DNA of 25,059 nt from positions 1-25,059 of the forward strand of contig URCR01000043.1 of assembly GCA_900546325.1 (NCBI GenBank). Reading direction: 5' to 3'. Positions within the stretch are counted from its first letter, which is position 1, and the number at the start of each line of letters is the position of its first letter. The notes under the pieces were generated by a model, which saw nothing but the letters and a program-made list of their open reading frames with translations, ran no database searches and was not told the DNA's origin. Made by a program: the position numbers and the translations under genes. This DNA is from an uncultured Lachnospiraceae bacterium (GTDB taxonomy: Bacteria; Bacillota; Clostridia; Lachnospirales; Lachnospiraceae). Shown in pieces: positions 6,531 through 13,322 of this stretch.

Positions 6531-7151
6531 ATGGAAGTATATGAGAAAATGACGGACGAGCAGCTCCTTGCCGCTCTCCGGAAAGGCGAGTCCGAGATCA
6601 CGGATTTCATTATGGAGAAATATAAGTATCTCGTCCGGAAAAAGGCAAAGGCGATGTTCCTTCTCGGAGGGGAAAACGATGATCTGATCCAGGAGGGGAT
6701 GATCGGACTTTTTAAGGCCGTCCGGGATTATGACCCGGAGCTGGAAACTTCTTTTGCCAGCTTTGCAGAGCTTTGTATTTCGAGGCAGATGTACAGCGCG
6801 ATTGAGGCGTCAAAGCGAAAGAAACATATTCCGCTGAACTCTTATGTTTCCCTTTACGAGGAGGGAGATGAGTCGGAGGAGAACAAGCGGACGCCGCTGA
6901 TCGATACGATCCAGCCGGAGAGGGAGAACAATCCGGAAGAACTGTTCCTGAACAAGGAATATTTCCGGCAGGCAGAGAGTATGCTAAAAGAGCAGCTCAG
7001 TGATCTGGAAAACCGTGTCCTGTACTTGCATCTTCTCGGGACGGATTACCAGACGATCGCAAAATTGATCGGGAAAAGTCCCAAAGCGGTAGATAACGCA
7101 TTGCAGCGGATCAAAAACAAGGCACAGGGGATTTTAAGCCACAGGAAATAA
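6531..7151 (+). CDS. sigH: RNA polymerase sigma factor, SigH-like (Spo0H)
   Basis: The product has 206 aa. Region 2 (about 22-98) reads FIMEKYKYLVRKKAKAMFL, DDLIQEGMIGLFKAVRDYDP and SFASFAELCISRQMYSAIEASKRKKH, and region 4 (about 150-200) has the helix-turn-helix TDYQTIAKLIGKSPKAVDNALQRIK. In Bacillus SigH drives early-stationary and pre-sporulation genes. The gene starts immediately after the rlmB stop with no gap. A second in-frame ATG at 6549 is possible, since neither start has a strong ribosome site. Bacillus has yacP (rae1) between rlmB and sigH; it is absent here. The gene ends the operon and a terminator follows at 7202. Confidence 0.92.
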   Translation: MEVYEKMTDEQLLAALRKGESEITDFIMEKYKYLVRKKAKAMFLLGGENDDLIQEGMIGLFKAVRDYDPELETSFASFAELCISRQMYSAIEASKRKKHIPLNSYVSLYEEGDESEENKRTPLIDTIQPERENNPEELFLNKEYFRQAESMLKEQLSDLENRVLYLHLLGTDYQTIAKLIGKSPKAVDNALQRIKNKAQGILSHRK

Positions 7152-7201
7152 TGAAAATCAGTGCGAAGGATCAAAATCATGCAAAAATAATTGAAAATAA
7201 G

Positions 7202-7232
7202 ACACTCTCCTCTTGACAAGGAGAGTGTTTTT
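7202..7232 (+). terminator. Terminator of the cysE-sigH operon
   Basis: A perfect 10-bp stem pairs ACACTCTCCT (7202-7211) with AGGAGAGTGT (7219-7228), with loop CTTGACA and a T-run to 7232. The loop contains the -35 box of the next promoter. Confidence 0.9.
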
Positions 7233-7241
7233 CGATATAGT
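7213..7241 (+). promoter_or_regulatory. Sigma-A promoter of tRNA-Thr
   Basis: A perfect TTGACA (7213-7218), a 17-bp spacer and TATAGT (7236-7241). The start would be near 7248, 16 nt before the tRNA. It is nested in the upstream operon terminator. Confidence 0.9.
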
Positions 7242-7263
7242 ATTCATGTTGACAGCAAAATAT

Positions 7264-7336
7264 GCTGCCTTGGCGCAGTCGGTAGCGCGTCGCCTTGGTA
7301 AGGCGGAGGTCGGGGGTTCAAGTCCCCTAGGCAGCT
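7264..7336 (+). tRNA. tRNA-Thr(GGT)
   Basis: A complete cloverleaf: acceptor GCTGCCT/AGGCAGC, D-stem GCGC/GCGC, anticodon loop TTGGTAA with anticodon GGT at 7297-7299, T-loop TTCAAGT and discriminator T7336. CCA is not encoded. It reads ACC and ACU codons. The U discriminator matches the TGGA bulge of the thrS T-box in this window. Confidence 0.96.
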
Positions 7337-7347
7337 TTAAGAGAGAG

Positions 7348-7385
7348 TAAGAACCTTTGGATCCAAAGATTCTTATTCTTTTTTT
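7348..7385 (+). terminator. tRNA-Thr terminator
   Basis: TAAGAACCTTTGG (7348-7360) pairs with CCAAAGATTCTTA (7363-7375), with one internal mismatch and the innermost pairs open. It is followed by TTCTTTTTTT. Confidence 0.85.
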
Positions 7386-7417
7386 ATTACATAGAAAATT
7401 ACTATGTAATAAAAAAA
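7379..7417. terminator. 16-bp perfect inverted repeat, bidirectional terminator-like
   Basis: TTTTTTTATTACATAG (7379-7394) is exactly complementary to CTATGTAATAAAAAAA (7402-7417), with a 7-nt loop AAAATTA. Its left arm shares the T-run of the tRNA-Thr terminator. On the minus strand it also ends in a T-run, so it could stop transcription from the right. Confidence 0.6.
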
Positions 7418-7520
7418 CACGCTTCGCGTGAGACTGCGCAGCTCATGGAACGGAAACAAGTCGCTAACGACACCGTTCGCGCGCGAAGAATCTCGCAAGC
7501 GACATTCTTTGTTCTTTCAT
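7418..7520. other. Hairpin-rich intergenic element, no supported gene
   Basis: Several short perfect stems follow one another: CACGC-TTC-GCGTG (7418-7430), an imperfect palindrome around CTGCGCAG, AACGG with CCGTT enclosing GTCG-CTAA-CGAC, GCGCGCG, and AGAAT with ATTCT enclosing TCGC-AA-GCGA. Frames across it on the minus strand have no convincing start or protein character. It may be a dispersed palindromic element or a structured RNA. Confidence 0.45.
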
Positions 7521-7524
7521 AGAC

Positions 7525-7553
7525 TTCACACTTGATTGATGGTAGACTATTCA
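7525..7553 (+). promoter_or_regulatory. Possible promoter of the Nudix gene
   Basis: TTCACA (7525-7530), a 17-bp spacer and TATTCA (7548-7553). The -35 box matches consensus at 5 of 6 positions but the -10 box at only 3 of 6. Some promoter is needed after the upstream terminators, and this is the best candidate I see. Confidence 0.35.
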
Positions 7554-7618
7554 TAGAACATGGTGAGACAGGAAGGATCCGACATGACAGATAAGGAAAC
7601 GAAACGGAGGAAGAAAGG

Positions 7619-8389
7619 ATGGCAGCTTTTTTAGATAATATTGAGCCGTTTAGAGGAACCGGCGAACGGAACAAGGATGGACAGACACTGGAGGAATTTT
7701 TGGAGGGGTATCAGCCGTATAAATATGAGACGCCGTCGTGTACAACCGATGCAGCGGTATTTTCATACCGGGGAAGGAAAGAGGAGATTAGGAATGTCGA
7801 TGCGCTTGAGGTGCTCCTTGTAAAGAGAAGTAATCATCCAAGTATTGGACTCTGGGCGCTACCGGGCGGATTTATCAATCTCAGGGAAGATCTGGAGGAG
7901 ACCGCAAGGAGAGAACTTCAGGAAGAGACAGGTGTCAGCGGACTCTGTATGGAGCAGATTGCAACCTACGGGGCGATGAACCGGGATCCGAGGACGAGAG
8001 TGATCACAACTGCGTATATGGCGCTTGTGGACAGAGAAGAAATCTATGTGGAGGCAGGGGATGATGCGGCGGACGCTGCGTGGTGCAGGATCCGTCTGTG
8101 TGACAGCGAAGAACAGATGGATGGACAGACAAGTCTGAAAACCTATCACCTTCATCTATATAATGAAGAAAAAGGGATTGACACAACTGCGGTCGTGGAG
8201 AAAAAATGCAGAGGGGATCTGATCCGTGAGGTTTCTTATCAGGTGAGGGAATCGGGGAAGATTGCGGTGGATCACAGTGCAATCCTTGTGCAGGCACTCT
8301 TGAAACTTCAGGAGAGAATTGCAGAAAGAATTTCAGCAGGCAGGAAAAATCTGCCTTGTTATCAAATTTATTTTATGGTAAGATATTGA
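7619..8389 (+). CDS. Nudix hydrolase
   Basis: The product has 256 aa. The Nudix box, about residues 82-104, is complete: GGFINLREDL and ETARRELQEETGV give the G-x5-E-x7-REUxEExGU pattern needed for magnesium and pyrophosphate hydrolysis. An N-terminal segment (about 1-45) precedes the fold, and residues about 170-235 add a C-terminal part containing DHSAILVQALLKLQERI. The layout resembles ADP-ribose or NAD-metabolite Nudix enzymes; the substrate cannot be deduced. CGGAGG at 7605-7610 sets the start. The last 18 codons (tail NLPCYQIYFMVRY) run through a GGCAG/CTGCC hairpin and the predicted glnS promoter, so the tail looks non-conserved. Confidence 0.88.
   Translation: MAAFLDNIEPFRGTGERNKDGQTLEEFLEGYQPYKYETPSCTTDAAVFSYRGRKEEIRNVDALEVLLVKRSNHPSIGLWALPGGFINLREDLEETARRELQEETGVSGLCMEQIATYGAMNRDPRTRVITTAYMALVDREEIYVEAGDDAADAAWCRIRLCDSEEQMDGQTSLKTYHLHLYNEEKGIDTTAVVEKKCRGDLIREVSYQVRESGKIAVDHSAILVQALLKLQERIAERISAGRKNLPCYQIYFMVRY
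8338..8360 (+). terminator. Small hairpin inside the 3' end of the Nudix gene
   Basis: AGGCAG (8338-8343) pairs with CTGCCT (8351-8356) around GAAAAAT, followed by TGTT. The T-tail is poor, so it is a weak terminator at best. Confidence 0.35.
8356..8384 (+). promoter_or_regulatory. Probable glnS promoter
   Basis: TTGTTA (8356-8361), a 17-bp spacer and TAAGAT (8379-8384). The start would be near 8391, leaving a leader of about 27 nt to the glnS ATG. It lies within the last codons of the Nudix gene. Confidence 0.5.
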
Positions 8390-8417
8390 ACATGAATGAA
8401 AAACGAGGAGGATGACA

Positions 8418-10085
8418 ATGGAGAACGAAGTAGTTTCTAAGAATTTTATAGAACAGGAAATAGACAAAGATTTACAAGAAGGAGTGTATGATACGGTCTG
8501 CACAAGATTCCCGCCGGAACCGAACGGATATTTACATATCGGACATGCAAAATCCATTCTGTTAAACTATGGTCTTGCACAGAAATACAACGGAACATTC
8601 CATATGCGTTTTGACGATACAAATCCGACAAAGGAAAAAGTGGAATTTGTTGATTCAATCAAAGAGGATATCAAGTGGCTCGGTGCAGACTGGAAGGAGA
8701 ATCTGTTCTTTGCCTCTGATTATTTTGAAGCGATGTATGAATGTGCAGTGAAGCTGATCAAGAAGGGCAAGGCGTATGTCTGTGATCTGACAGCGGAAGA
8801 AATCAGGGAATATCGCGGAACGTTAACGGAGCCTGGGAAAAACAGCCCATACAGGGAGCGTTCTGTTGAGGAAAACTTAGAGTTGTTCGAGGCGATGCGC
8901 GACGGCAAATTTGAGGATGGGGAACGAGTGCTCCGCGCCAAAATTGACATGGCATCACCGAATATTAACATGCGTGATCCGATTCTCTACCGTGTAGCGC
9001 ACATGACACATCACAATACCGGAGATAAATGGTGCATCTACCCGATGTATGATTTCGCACATCCGATCGAGGATGCTATCGAGAAGATCACCCACTCCAT
9101 CTGTACATTGGAATTTGAAGATCACAGACCGCTTTATGACTGGGTAGTCAGAGAATGTGAGTTTGATCATCCGCCGAGACAGATTGAGTTTGCAAAGCTC
9201 TATCTGACGAATGTTGTGACAGGAAAGCGTTATATCAAGAAGCTGGTAGAAGACGGAATTGTGGACGGATGGGATGATCCGAGACTTGTTTCCATCGCAG
9301 CACTCAGAAGGAGAGGATTTACACCGGAATCGATCAAAATGTTTGTGGAACTCTGTGGTGTGTCAAAGAGCAACAGTTCTGTGGATTATGCGATGTTAGA
9401 GTACTGTATCCGCGAGGACCTGAAGATGAAGAAGCCTCGTATGATGGCTGTCATGGATCCGATCAAGCTGATCATTGATAACTATCCGGAAGGAGAGGTA
9501 GAATATCTCGATGTTGCCAACAATCTGGAAAATGAAGAACTGGGATTCCGCAAGGTTCCATTCTGCCGTGAACTTTACATTGAACGGGAAGATTTTATGG
9601 AAGAGCCTCCGAAGAAATATTTCCGTCTGTTCCCGGGCAACGAAGTGCGTCTGATGCATGCATATTTTGTAAAATGTGAGAGCTTCGTAAAGGACGAAAA
9701 CGGAAAGGTGATCGAAGTACACTGCACTTATGATCCGGAGACAAAATGTGGAAGCGGATTTACCGGAAGAAAGGTAAAGGGAACGATCCACTGGGTACCG
9801 GCACCGTATGCGACAAAGGCGGAACTCCGTCTGTACGAGAATATTGTAGATGAAGAAAAGGGAGTATACAACAAAGAGGATGGTTCCCTGAACGTAAATC
9901 CAAACTCTCTTACAATCTTAAAGGACTGCTACCTGGAACCAAGCTTTGACGGTGTGCAGGCTTATGACAGTTTCCAGTTTGTGAGAAACGGTTATTTCTG
10001 TGTAGATGCAAAAGATTCCAGACCGGATGCGCTTGTATTTAACCGCATCGTATCCCTGAAAAGTTCTTTCAGACTGCCAAAATAG
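8418..10085 (+). CDS. glnS: Glutaminyl-tRNA synthetase (GlnS)
   Basis: It charges tRNA-Gln directly with glutamine. The product has 555 aa, the same size as the E. coli enzyme. The class I HIGH motif HIGH is at 40-43 within RFPPEPNGYLHIGHAKS. FDDTNP and the GWDDPR motif follow. The KMSKS position carries VTGKRYI (about 267-273), keeping only the lysine. The C-terminal anticodon-binding beta-barrels span about 340-555. An in-frame ATG at 8412 directly abuts GAGGAGG (8405-8411), so the ATG at 8418 with a 6-nt gap is the start. GlnRS rather than GluRS is supported by the overall match and ending, and the gene is followed 9 bp later by a MocR-type regulator. Confidence 0.96.
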   Translation: MENEVVSKNFIEQEIDKDLQEGVYDTVCTRFPPEPNGYLHIGHAKSILLNYGLAQKYNGTFHMRFDDTNPTKEKVEFVDSIKEDIKWLGADWKENLFFASDYFEAMYECAVKLIKKGKAYVCDLTAEEIREYRGTLTEPGKNSPYRERSVEENLELFEAMRDGKFEDGERVLRAKIDMASPNINMRDPILYRVAHMTHHNTGDKWCIYPMYDFAHPIEDAIEKITHSICTLEFEDHRPLYDWVVRECEFDHPPRQIEFAKLYLTNVVTGKRYIKKLVEDGIVDGWDDPRLVSIAALRRRGFTPESIKMFVELCGVSKSNSSVDYAMLEYCIREDLKMKKPRMMAVMDPIKLIIDNYPEGEVEYLDVANNLENEELGFRKVPFCRELYIEREDFMEEPPKKYFRLFPGNEVRLMHAYFVKCESFVKDENGKVIEVHCTYDPETKCGSGFTGRKVKGTIHWVPAPYATKAELRLYENIVDEEKGVYNKEDGSLNVNPNSLTILKDCYLEPSFDGVQAYDSFQFVRNGYFCVDAKDSRPDALVFNRIVSLKSSFRLPK

Positions 10086-10094
10086 GAGACACGG

Positions 10095-11489
10095 ATGAAT
10101 GAATTGACGATCAGTCTCGATCCGCGGTCGGACATTCCGATGTATGAGCAGATCTATCAGTATATCAAAGAAGATATCCAGAGCGGCCGGCTTGCATGCG
10201 GGGTAAAGCTGCCATCTTCACGGTCGCTTGCAGGGTATCTGGAGATCAGCCGAAGTACCGTAGAACTTGCCTATGAGCAGCTGCTCTCCGAGGGATATAT
10301 TGAGACAAAGCCGCGAAAAGGTGTGTTTGCCGCACAGATTGATGAGTTGTATCAGTTTCAGAGGGAAGAACAGCAGAGGACGGAGCGGCATGCGGAGCAA
10401 AAGGAAAAGTACCGCTATGATTTTTCGCCGAGCGGAATTGATCTGAAAAGCTTTCCGTATGCAGTTTGGAGGAAGCTTTCCCGGGAAGTGCTTTTAGATG
10501 ACCGGGCAGAGACCTTTCACCTTGGAGACTCGCAGGGGGAATATGGACTGCGCAGCGCGATCAGCAGCTATCTGCATCAGGCGAGAGGTGTCAGGTGCCG
10601 CCCGGAACAGATTATTGTCGGGGCGGGAAATGATTATCTGCTGATGCTTTTGATCAACATTCTTGGGAGAGATAAGAAAGTTGCCTTTGAGACACCGACA
10701 TATAAGCAGGCTTACCGTCTGTTTGAAAACTTGTCGAAAGAAGTCTGTACGGTACCGATGGACCAGAGCGGAATGCGGACAGATCTCCTGGAAAAAAGCG
10801 GTGCACAGGTCGCCTATGTGATGCCGTCGCATCAGTTTCCACTGGGGGTTGTCATGCCGATCCGGCGAAGAATGGAGCTGCTAAAGTGGGCGGACAGAGG
10901 AGAACGATATATTATTGAAGATGATTATGACAGTGAGTTCCGCTATAAAGGGAAACCGATCCCGGCGCTGCAGGGGTATGACGCCCATGACCGGGTAATT
11001 TATCTTGGCACGTTCTCAAGGTCCATCGCTCCGGCGCTCCGTATGAGCTATATGGTTCTTCCGGAGAGGCTGCTTTGCATTTATGAGAAGGAATATCGGT
11101 TTATCAATTCGACCGTATCGAAGATCGATCAGATGATTGTAGAACGGTTTTTGGCGGACGGGCACTATGAGAGACACCTGAATCGAATGCGTGCGCTTTA
11201 TAAAAGCCGGCACGATACGCTTTTAAATGCGCTGAAGCCTCTTCTTCACATTGGCTCAGTCAGCGGAGAATATGCAGGAGTCCATCTGCTCTTCACGTTT
11301 CACGACGGGCGAAGTGAGCAGGATGCGGTCAAAAAGGCCGGAGAGTATGGAATACGGATTTATGGGCTGTCAGTATTTGAAACGCGAAAATCGCAGAGAA
11401 GCTGCACGATCCTTCTTGGATTTGCAAACCTGCCGGAAGAAGAGATCCGGGAGGGGGCAGCGCTTCTGACAGAAAAATTATTGGAATGA
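10095..11489 (+). CDS. MocR/PdxR-type GntR regulator with aminotransferase domain lacking the PLP lysine
   Basis: The product has 464 aa. The GntR winged helix-turn-helix (about 12-78) includes PMYEQIYQYIKEDIQSG, KLPSSRSLAGYLEISRSTV and GYIETKPRKGVFAA. A linker leads to a fold-type I aminotransferase domain (about 110-460) with IIEDDYDSEFRYKGKPIPAL, the family signature around the residues holding the PLP ring. The family's Schiff-base lysine in GTFSK is here R309 (codon AGG, GTFSRSIAPALR), so covalent PLP binding as an internal aldimine is not expected. Family members regulate B6, GABA or amino-acid genes using PLP as effector. No pdxST or gabT lies beside it, so the target is unknown. AGGAG overlaps the glnS stop, suggesting co-transcription with glnS. 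Confidence 0.9.
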   Translation: MNELTISLDPRSDIPMYEQIYQYIKEDIQSGRLACGVKLPSSRSLAGYLEISRSTVELAYEQLLSEGYIETKPRKGVFAAQIDELYQFQREEQQRTERHAEQKEKYRYDFSPSGIDLKSFPYAVWRKLSREVLLDDRAETFHLGDSQGEYGLRSAISSYLHQARGVRCRPEQIIVGAGNDYLLMLLINILGRDKKVAFETPTYKQAYRLFENLSKEVCTVPMDQSGMRTDLLEKSGAQVAYVMPSHQFPLGVVMPIRRRMELLKWADRGERYIIEDDYDSEFRYKGKPIPALQGYDAHDRVIYLGTFSRSIAPALRMSYMVLPERLLCIYEKEYRFINSTVSKIDQMIVERFLADGHYERHLNRMRALYKSRHDTLLNALKPLLHIGSVSGEYAGVHLLFTFHDGRSEQDAVKKAGEYGIRIYGLSVFETRKSQRSCTILLGFANLPEEEIREGAALLTEKLLE

Positions 11490-11525
11490 CAAAGGGGGAG
11501 GCTTATTGTGGCAGCCTCCTTTTGT
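11488..11525 (+). terminator. Hairpin after the MocR gene
   Basis: GACAAAGGGGGAGGCT (11488-11503) pairs with AGCCTCCTTTTGTC, with one or two bulged G, around a 9-nt loop. The T residues are inside the stem and no further T-tract follows, so it is a plausible but not textbook terminator. Confidence 0.5.
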
Positions 11526-11602
11526 CAATGCAGGAAAATGAGAGAACAGGGCGGGTTTTCAAAAAGGCAAATGATAAAAGAGGATGGAAAAGAGGAAATA
11601 GG

Positions 11603-13156
11603 ATGGAAGTAAAGAAGAAAACGAAAAAGGGGATTTTTCACATCGTATTTAGCAGGACTGCGCTTGTATTTCTGCTTCTGATTTTTCAGGTGGTGCTGTT
11701 GTTTGAGATGTTTACAAGTCTCGTAAGATATGCGCCGGTGATGTATCTTTTACTGCTGATACTCAGCAGTGCGGTCGTCATCTATATTATCAACCGAAAG
11801 GAAAATCCGGCATTTAAAATGTCCTGGATTTTGTTTGTGATGGCGATTCCGATCGTGGGAATGCTGTTTTATCTGTTTACCCGTGTGCAGATCGGAACGA
11901 GGTTCATCGGGAAACGGCTTCAGGCGCTCTCGCTGGAAACGAAGCCGTACATGGAACAGGATGGAGCGATCATAGAAGATCTCAGAGTATCAAAACCGGC
12001 CAATGCAAATCTGGCACACTATATGTCGCAGCAGGCGGGATATCCGATCAAGCGAAACACAAGTGTCAAATATTTCCCGGTCGGCGAAGATAAATTTGAG
12101 CAGCTGAAAACAGAAATTTGGCAGGCAAAAAAATTTATTTTCATGGAATACTTTATTGTAGAGCAGGGAATCATGTGGGACAGCATTCTGGAAATTTTGG
12201 AAGAAAAGGTGAAAGAAGGGGTGGAAGTCCGGTTTATGTATGACGGGATGTGCTGTATTGCACTTTTGCCGTATCGCTACCCTGAGACGCTTCGCAAGAA
12301 GGGAATCAAGTGCAAGATGTTCAGCCCGATCAAACCGATTCTTTCTACCCACCAGAATAACAGAGATCATCGGAAAATCTGTGTGATCGACGGGCACACG
12401 GCATTCACAGGCGGGATCAATCTGGCGGATGAATATATTAATCAGAAAGAGCGGTTCGGACATTGGAAAGACACAGCGGTCATGATCAAGGGAGATGCGG
12501 TGCAGAACTTTACGATCATGTTCTTACAGATGTGGAATGTCACGGAACATCAGAAAGAAGACTATGAAAAGTATCTGACGCCGGTCCGGGAGGGACTGCA
12601 CAGAGAGATGGGATACGTCCTTCCTTACGGTGACAGTCCGTTTGACAATGAAAATATCGGAGAACAGGTTTATTTCCATATTTTGAACCATGCAAAGAAA
12701 TATGTGCATATTATGACGCCATATCTGATCCTGGACAATGAGATGGTGACCAACCTGACTTATGCCGCAAAATGCGGAATCGAAGTCATCATCATTATGC
12801 CGCATATTCCGGATAAGTGGTATGCATTTGCGGTGGCAAAGACATACTATGAAGAGCTGATCCAGGCAGGGGTGCAGATTTATGAGTATACGCCGGGATT
12901 TGTCCATGCAAAGGTATTTGTTTCCGATGATGACACAGCGACGGTCGGTACGATCAATCTGGACTACAGGAGTCTGTATCTTCATTTTGAGTGTGGAACC
13001 TTCATTTACAACAATCCGGTTGTCTGGAATATTGAAAAGGATTTCCAGGAGACATTGAAAAAATGTCAGAAAGTAAGCGTGATGGATCTCCGTACAAGGG
13101 GAACGGTGATGACGGTGGCAGGAAGGGTGCTGCGTCTGATCGCACCGCTGATGTAG
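11603..13156 (+). CDS. cls: Cardiolipin synthase, PLD superfamily
   Basis: It joins two phosphatidylglycerol molecules into cardiolipin and glycerol at the membrane. The product has 517 aa. Three N-terminal hydrophobic helices lie at about 19-37, 46-63 and 73-92. The two phospholipase D catalytic HKD motifs are intact: H256-x-K258-x4-D263 (HRKICVID, followed by GHTAFTGGINLADEY) and H435-x-K437-x4-D442 (HAKVFVSD, followed by GTINLDYRSL). AGAGGA at 11591-11596 sets the start at 11603. A longer frame back to 11486 overlaps the hairpin after the preceding gene. Length and motifs are typical of Bacillota ClsA-like enzymes. I saw no clear promoter in the 114-bp gap. Confidence 0.94.
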   Translation: MEVKKKTKKGIFHIVFSRTALVFLLLIFQVVLLFEMFTSLVRYAPVMYLLLLILSSAVVIYIINRKENPAFKMSWILFVMAIPIVGMLFYLFTRVQIGTRFIGKRLQALSLETKPYMEQDGAIIEDLRVSKPANANLAHYMSQQAGYPIKRNTSVKYFPVGEDKFEQLKTEIWQAKKFIFMEYFIVEQGIMWDSILEILEEKVKEGVEVRFMYDGMCCIALLPYRYPETLRKKGIKCKMFSPIKPILSTHQNNRDHRKICVIDGHTAFTGGINLADEYINQKERFGHWKDTAVMIKGDAVQNFTIMFLQMWNVTEHQKEDYEKYLTPVREGLHREMGYVLPYGDSPFDNENIGEQVYFHILNHAKKYVHIMTPYLILDNEMVTNLTYAAKCGIEVIIIMPHIPDKWYAFAVAKTYYEELIQAGVQIYEYTPGFVHAKVFVSDDDTATVGTINLDYRSLYLHFECGTFIYNNPVVWNIEKDFQETLKKCQKVSVMDLRTRGTVMTVAGRVLRLIAPLM

Positions 13157-13212
13157 GAATTCCTCGAAGAGTTTTGTCTGAAAATTTCTGCAAAAGTTTT
13201 TGAAAAAAATAT

Positions 13213-13241
13213 TTTACATCGGGAAAAAAGTATAGTATAAT
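13213..13241 (+). promoter_or_regulatory. Sigma-A promoter of purA
   Basis: TTTACA (13213-13218), a 17-bp spacer and a perfect TATAAT (13236-13241). The start near 13248 gives a leader of about 75 nt. No purine riboswitch or PurR box was recognised in it. Confidence 0.88.
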
Positions 13242-13322
13242 CGTTGGCGTAGTAAATAAGCAGAGCTTGTGAATGTTTATAAGAAGATAAAATAAGGCAT
13301 TTATCGATTAGGAGGATAAGAC

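Noticed and set aside
7402..7674. 90-codon frame on the minus strand after tRNA-Thr
   Set aside because: It covers the palindromic element and the start of the Nudix gene, has no ribosome site, and its ending is encoded by hairpin arms.
11486..11602. N-terminal extension of cardiolipin synthase
   Set aside because: It covers the hairpin after the MocR gene and lacks a ribosome site; the start at 11603 has one.
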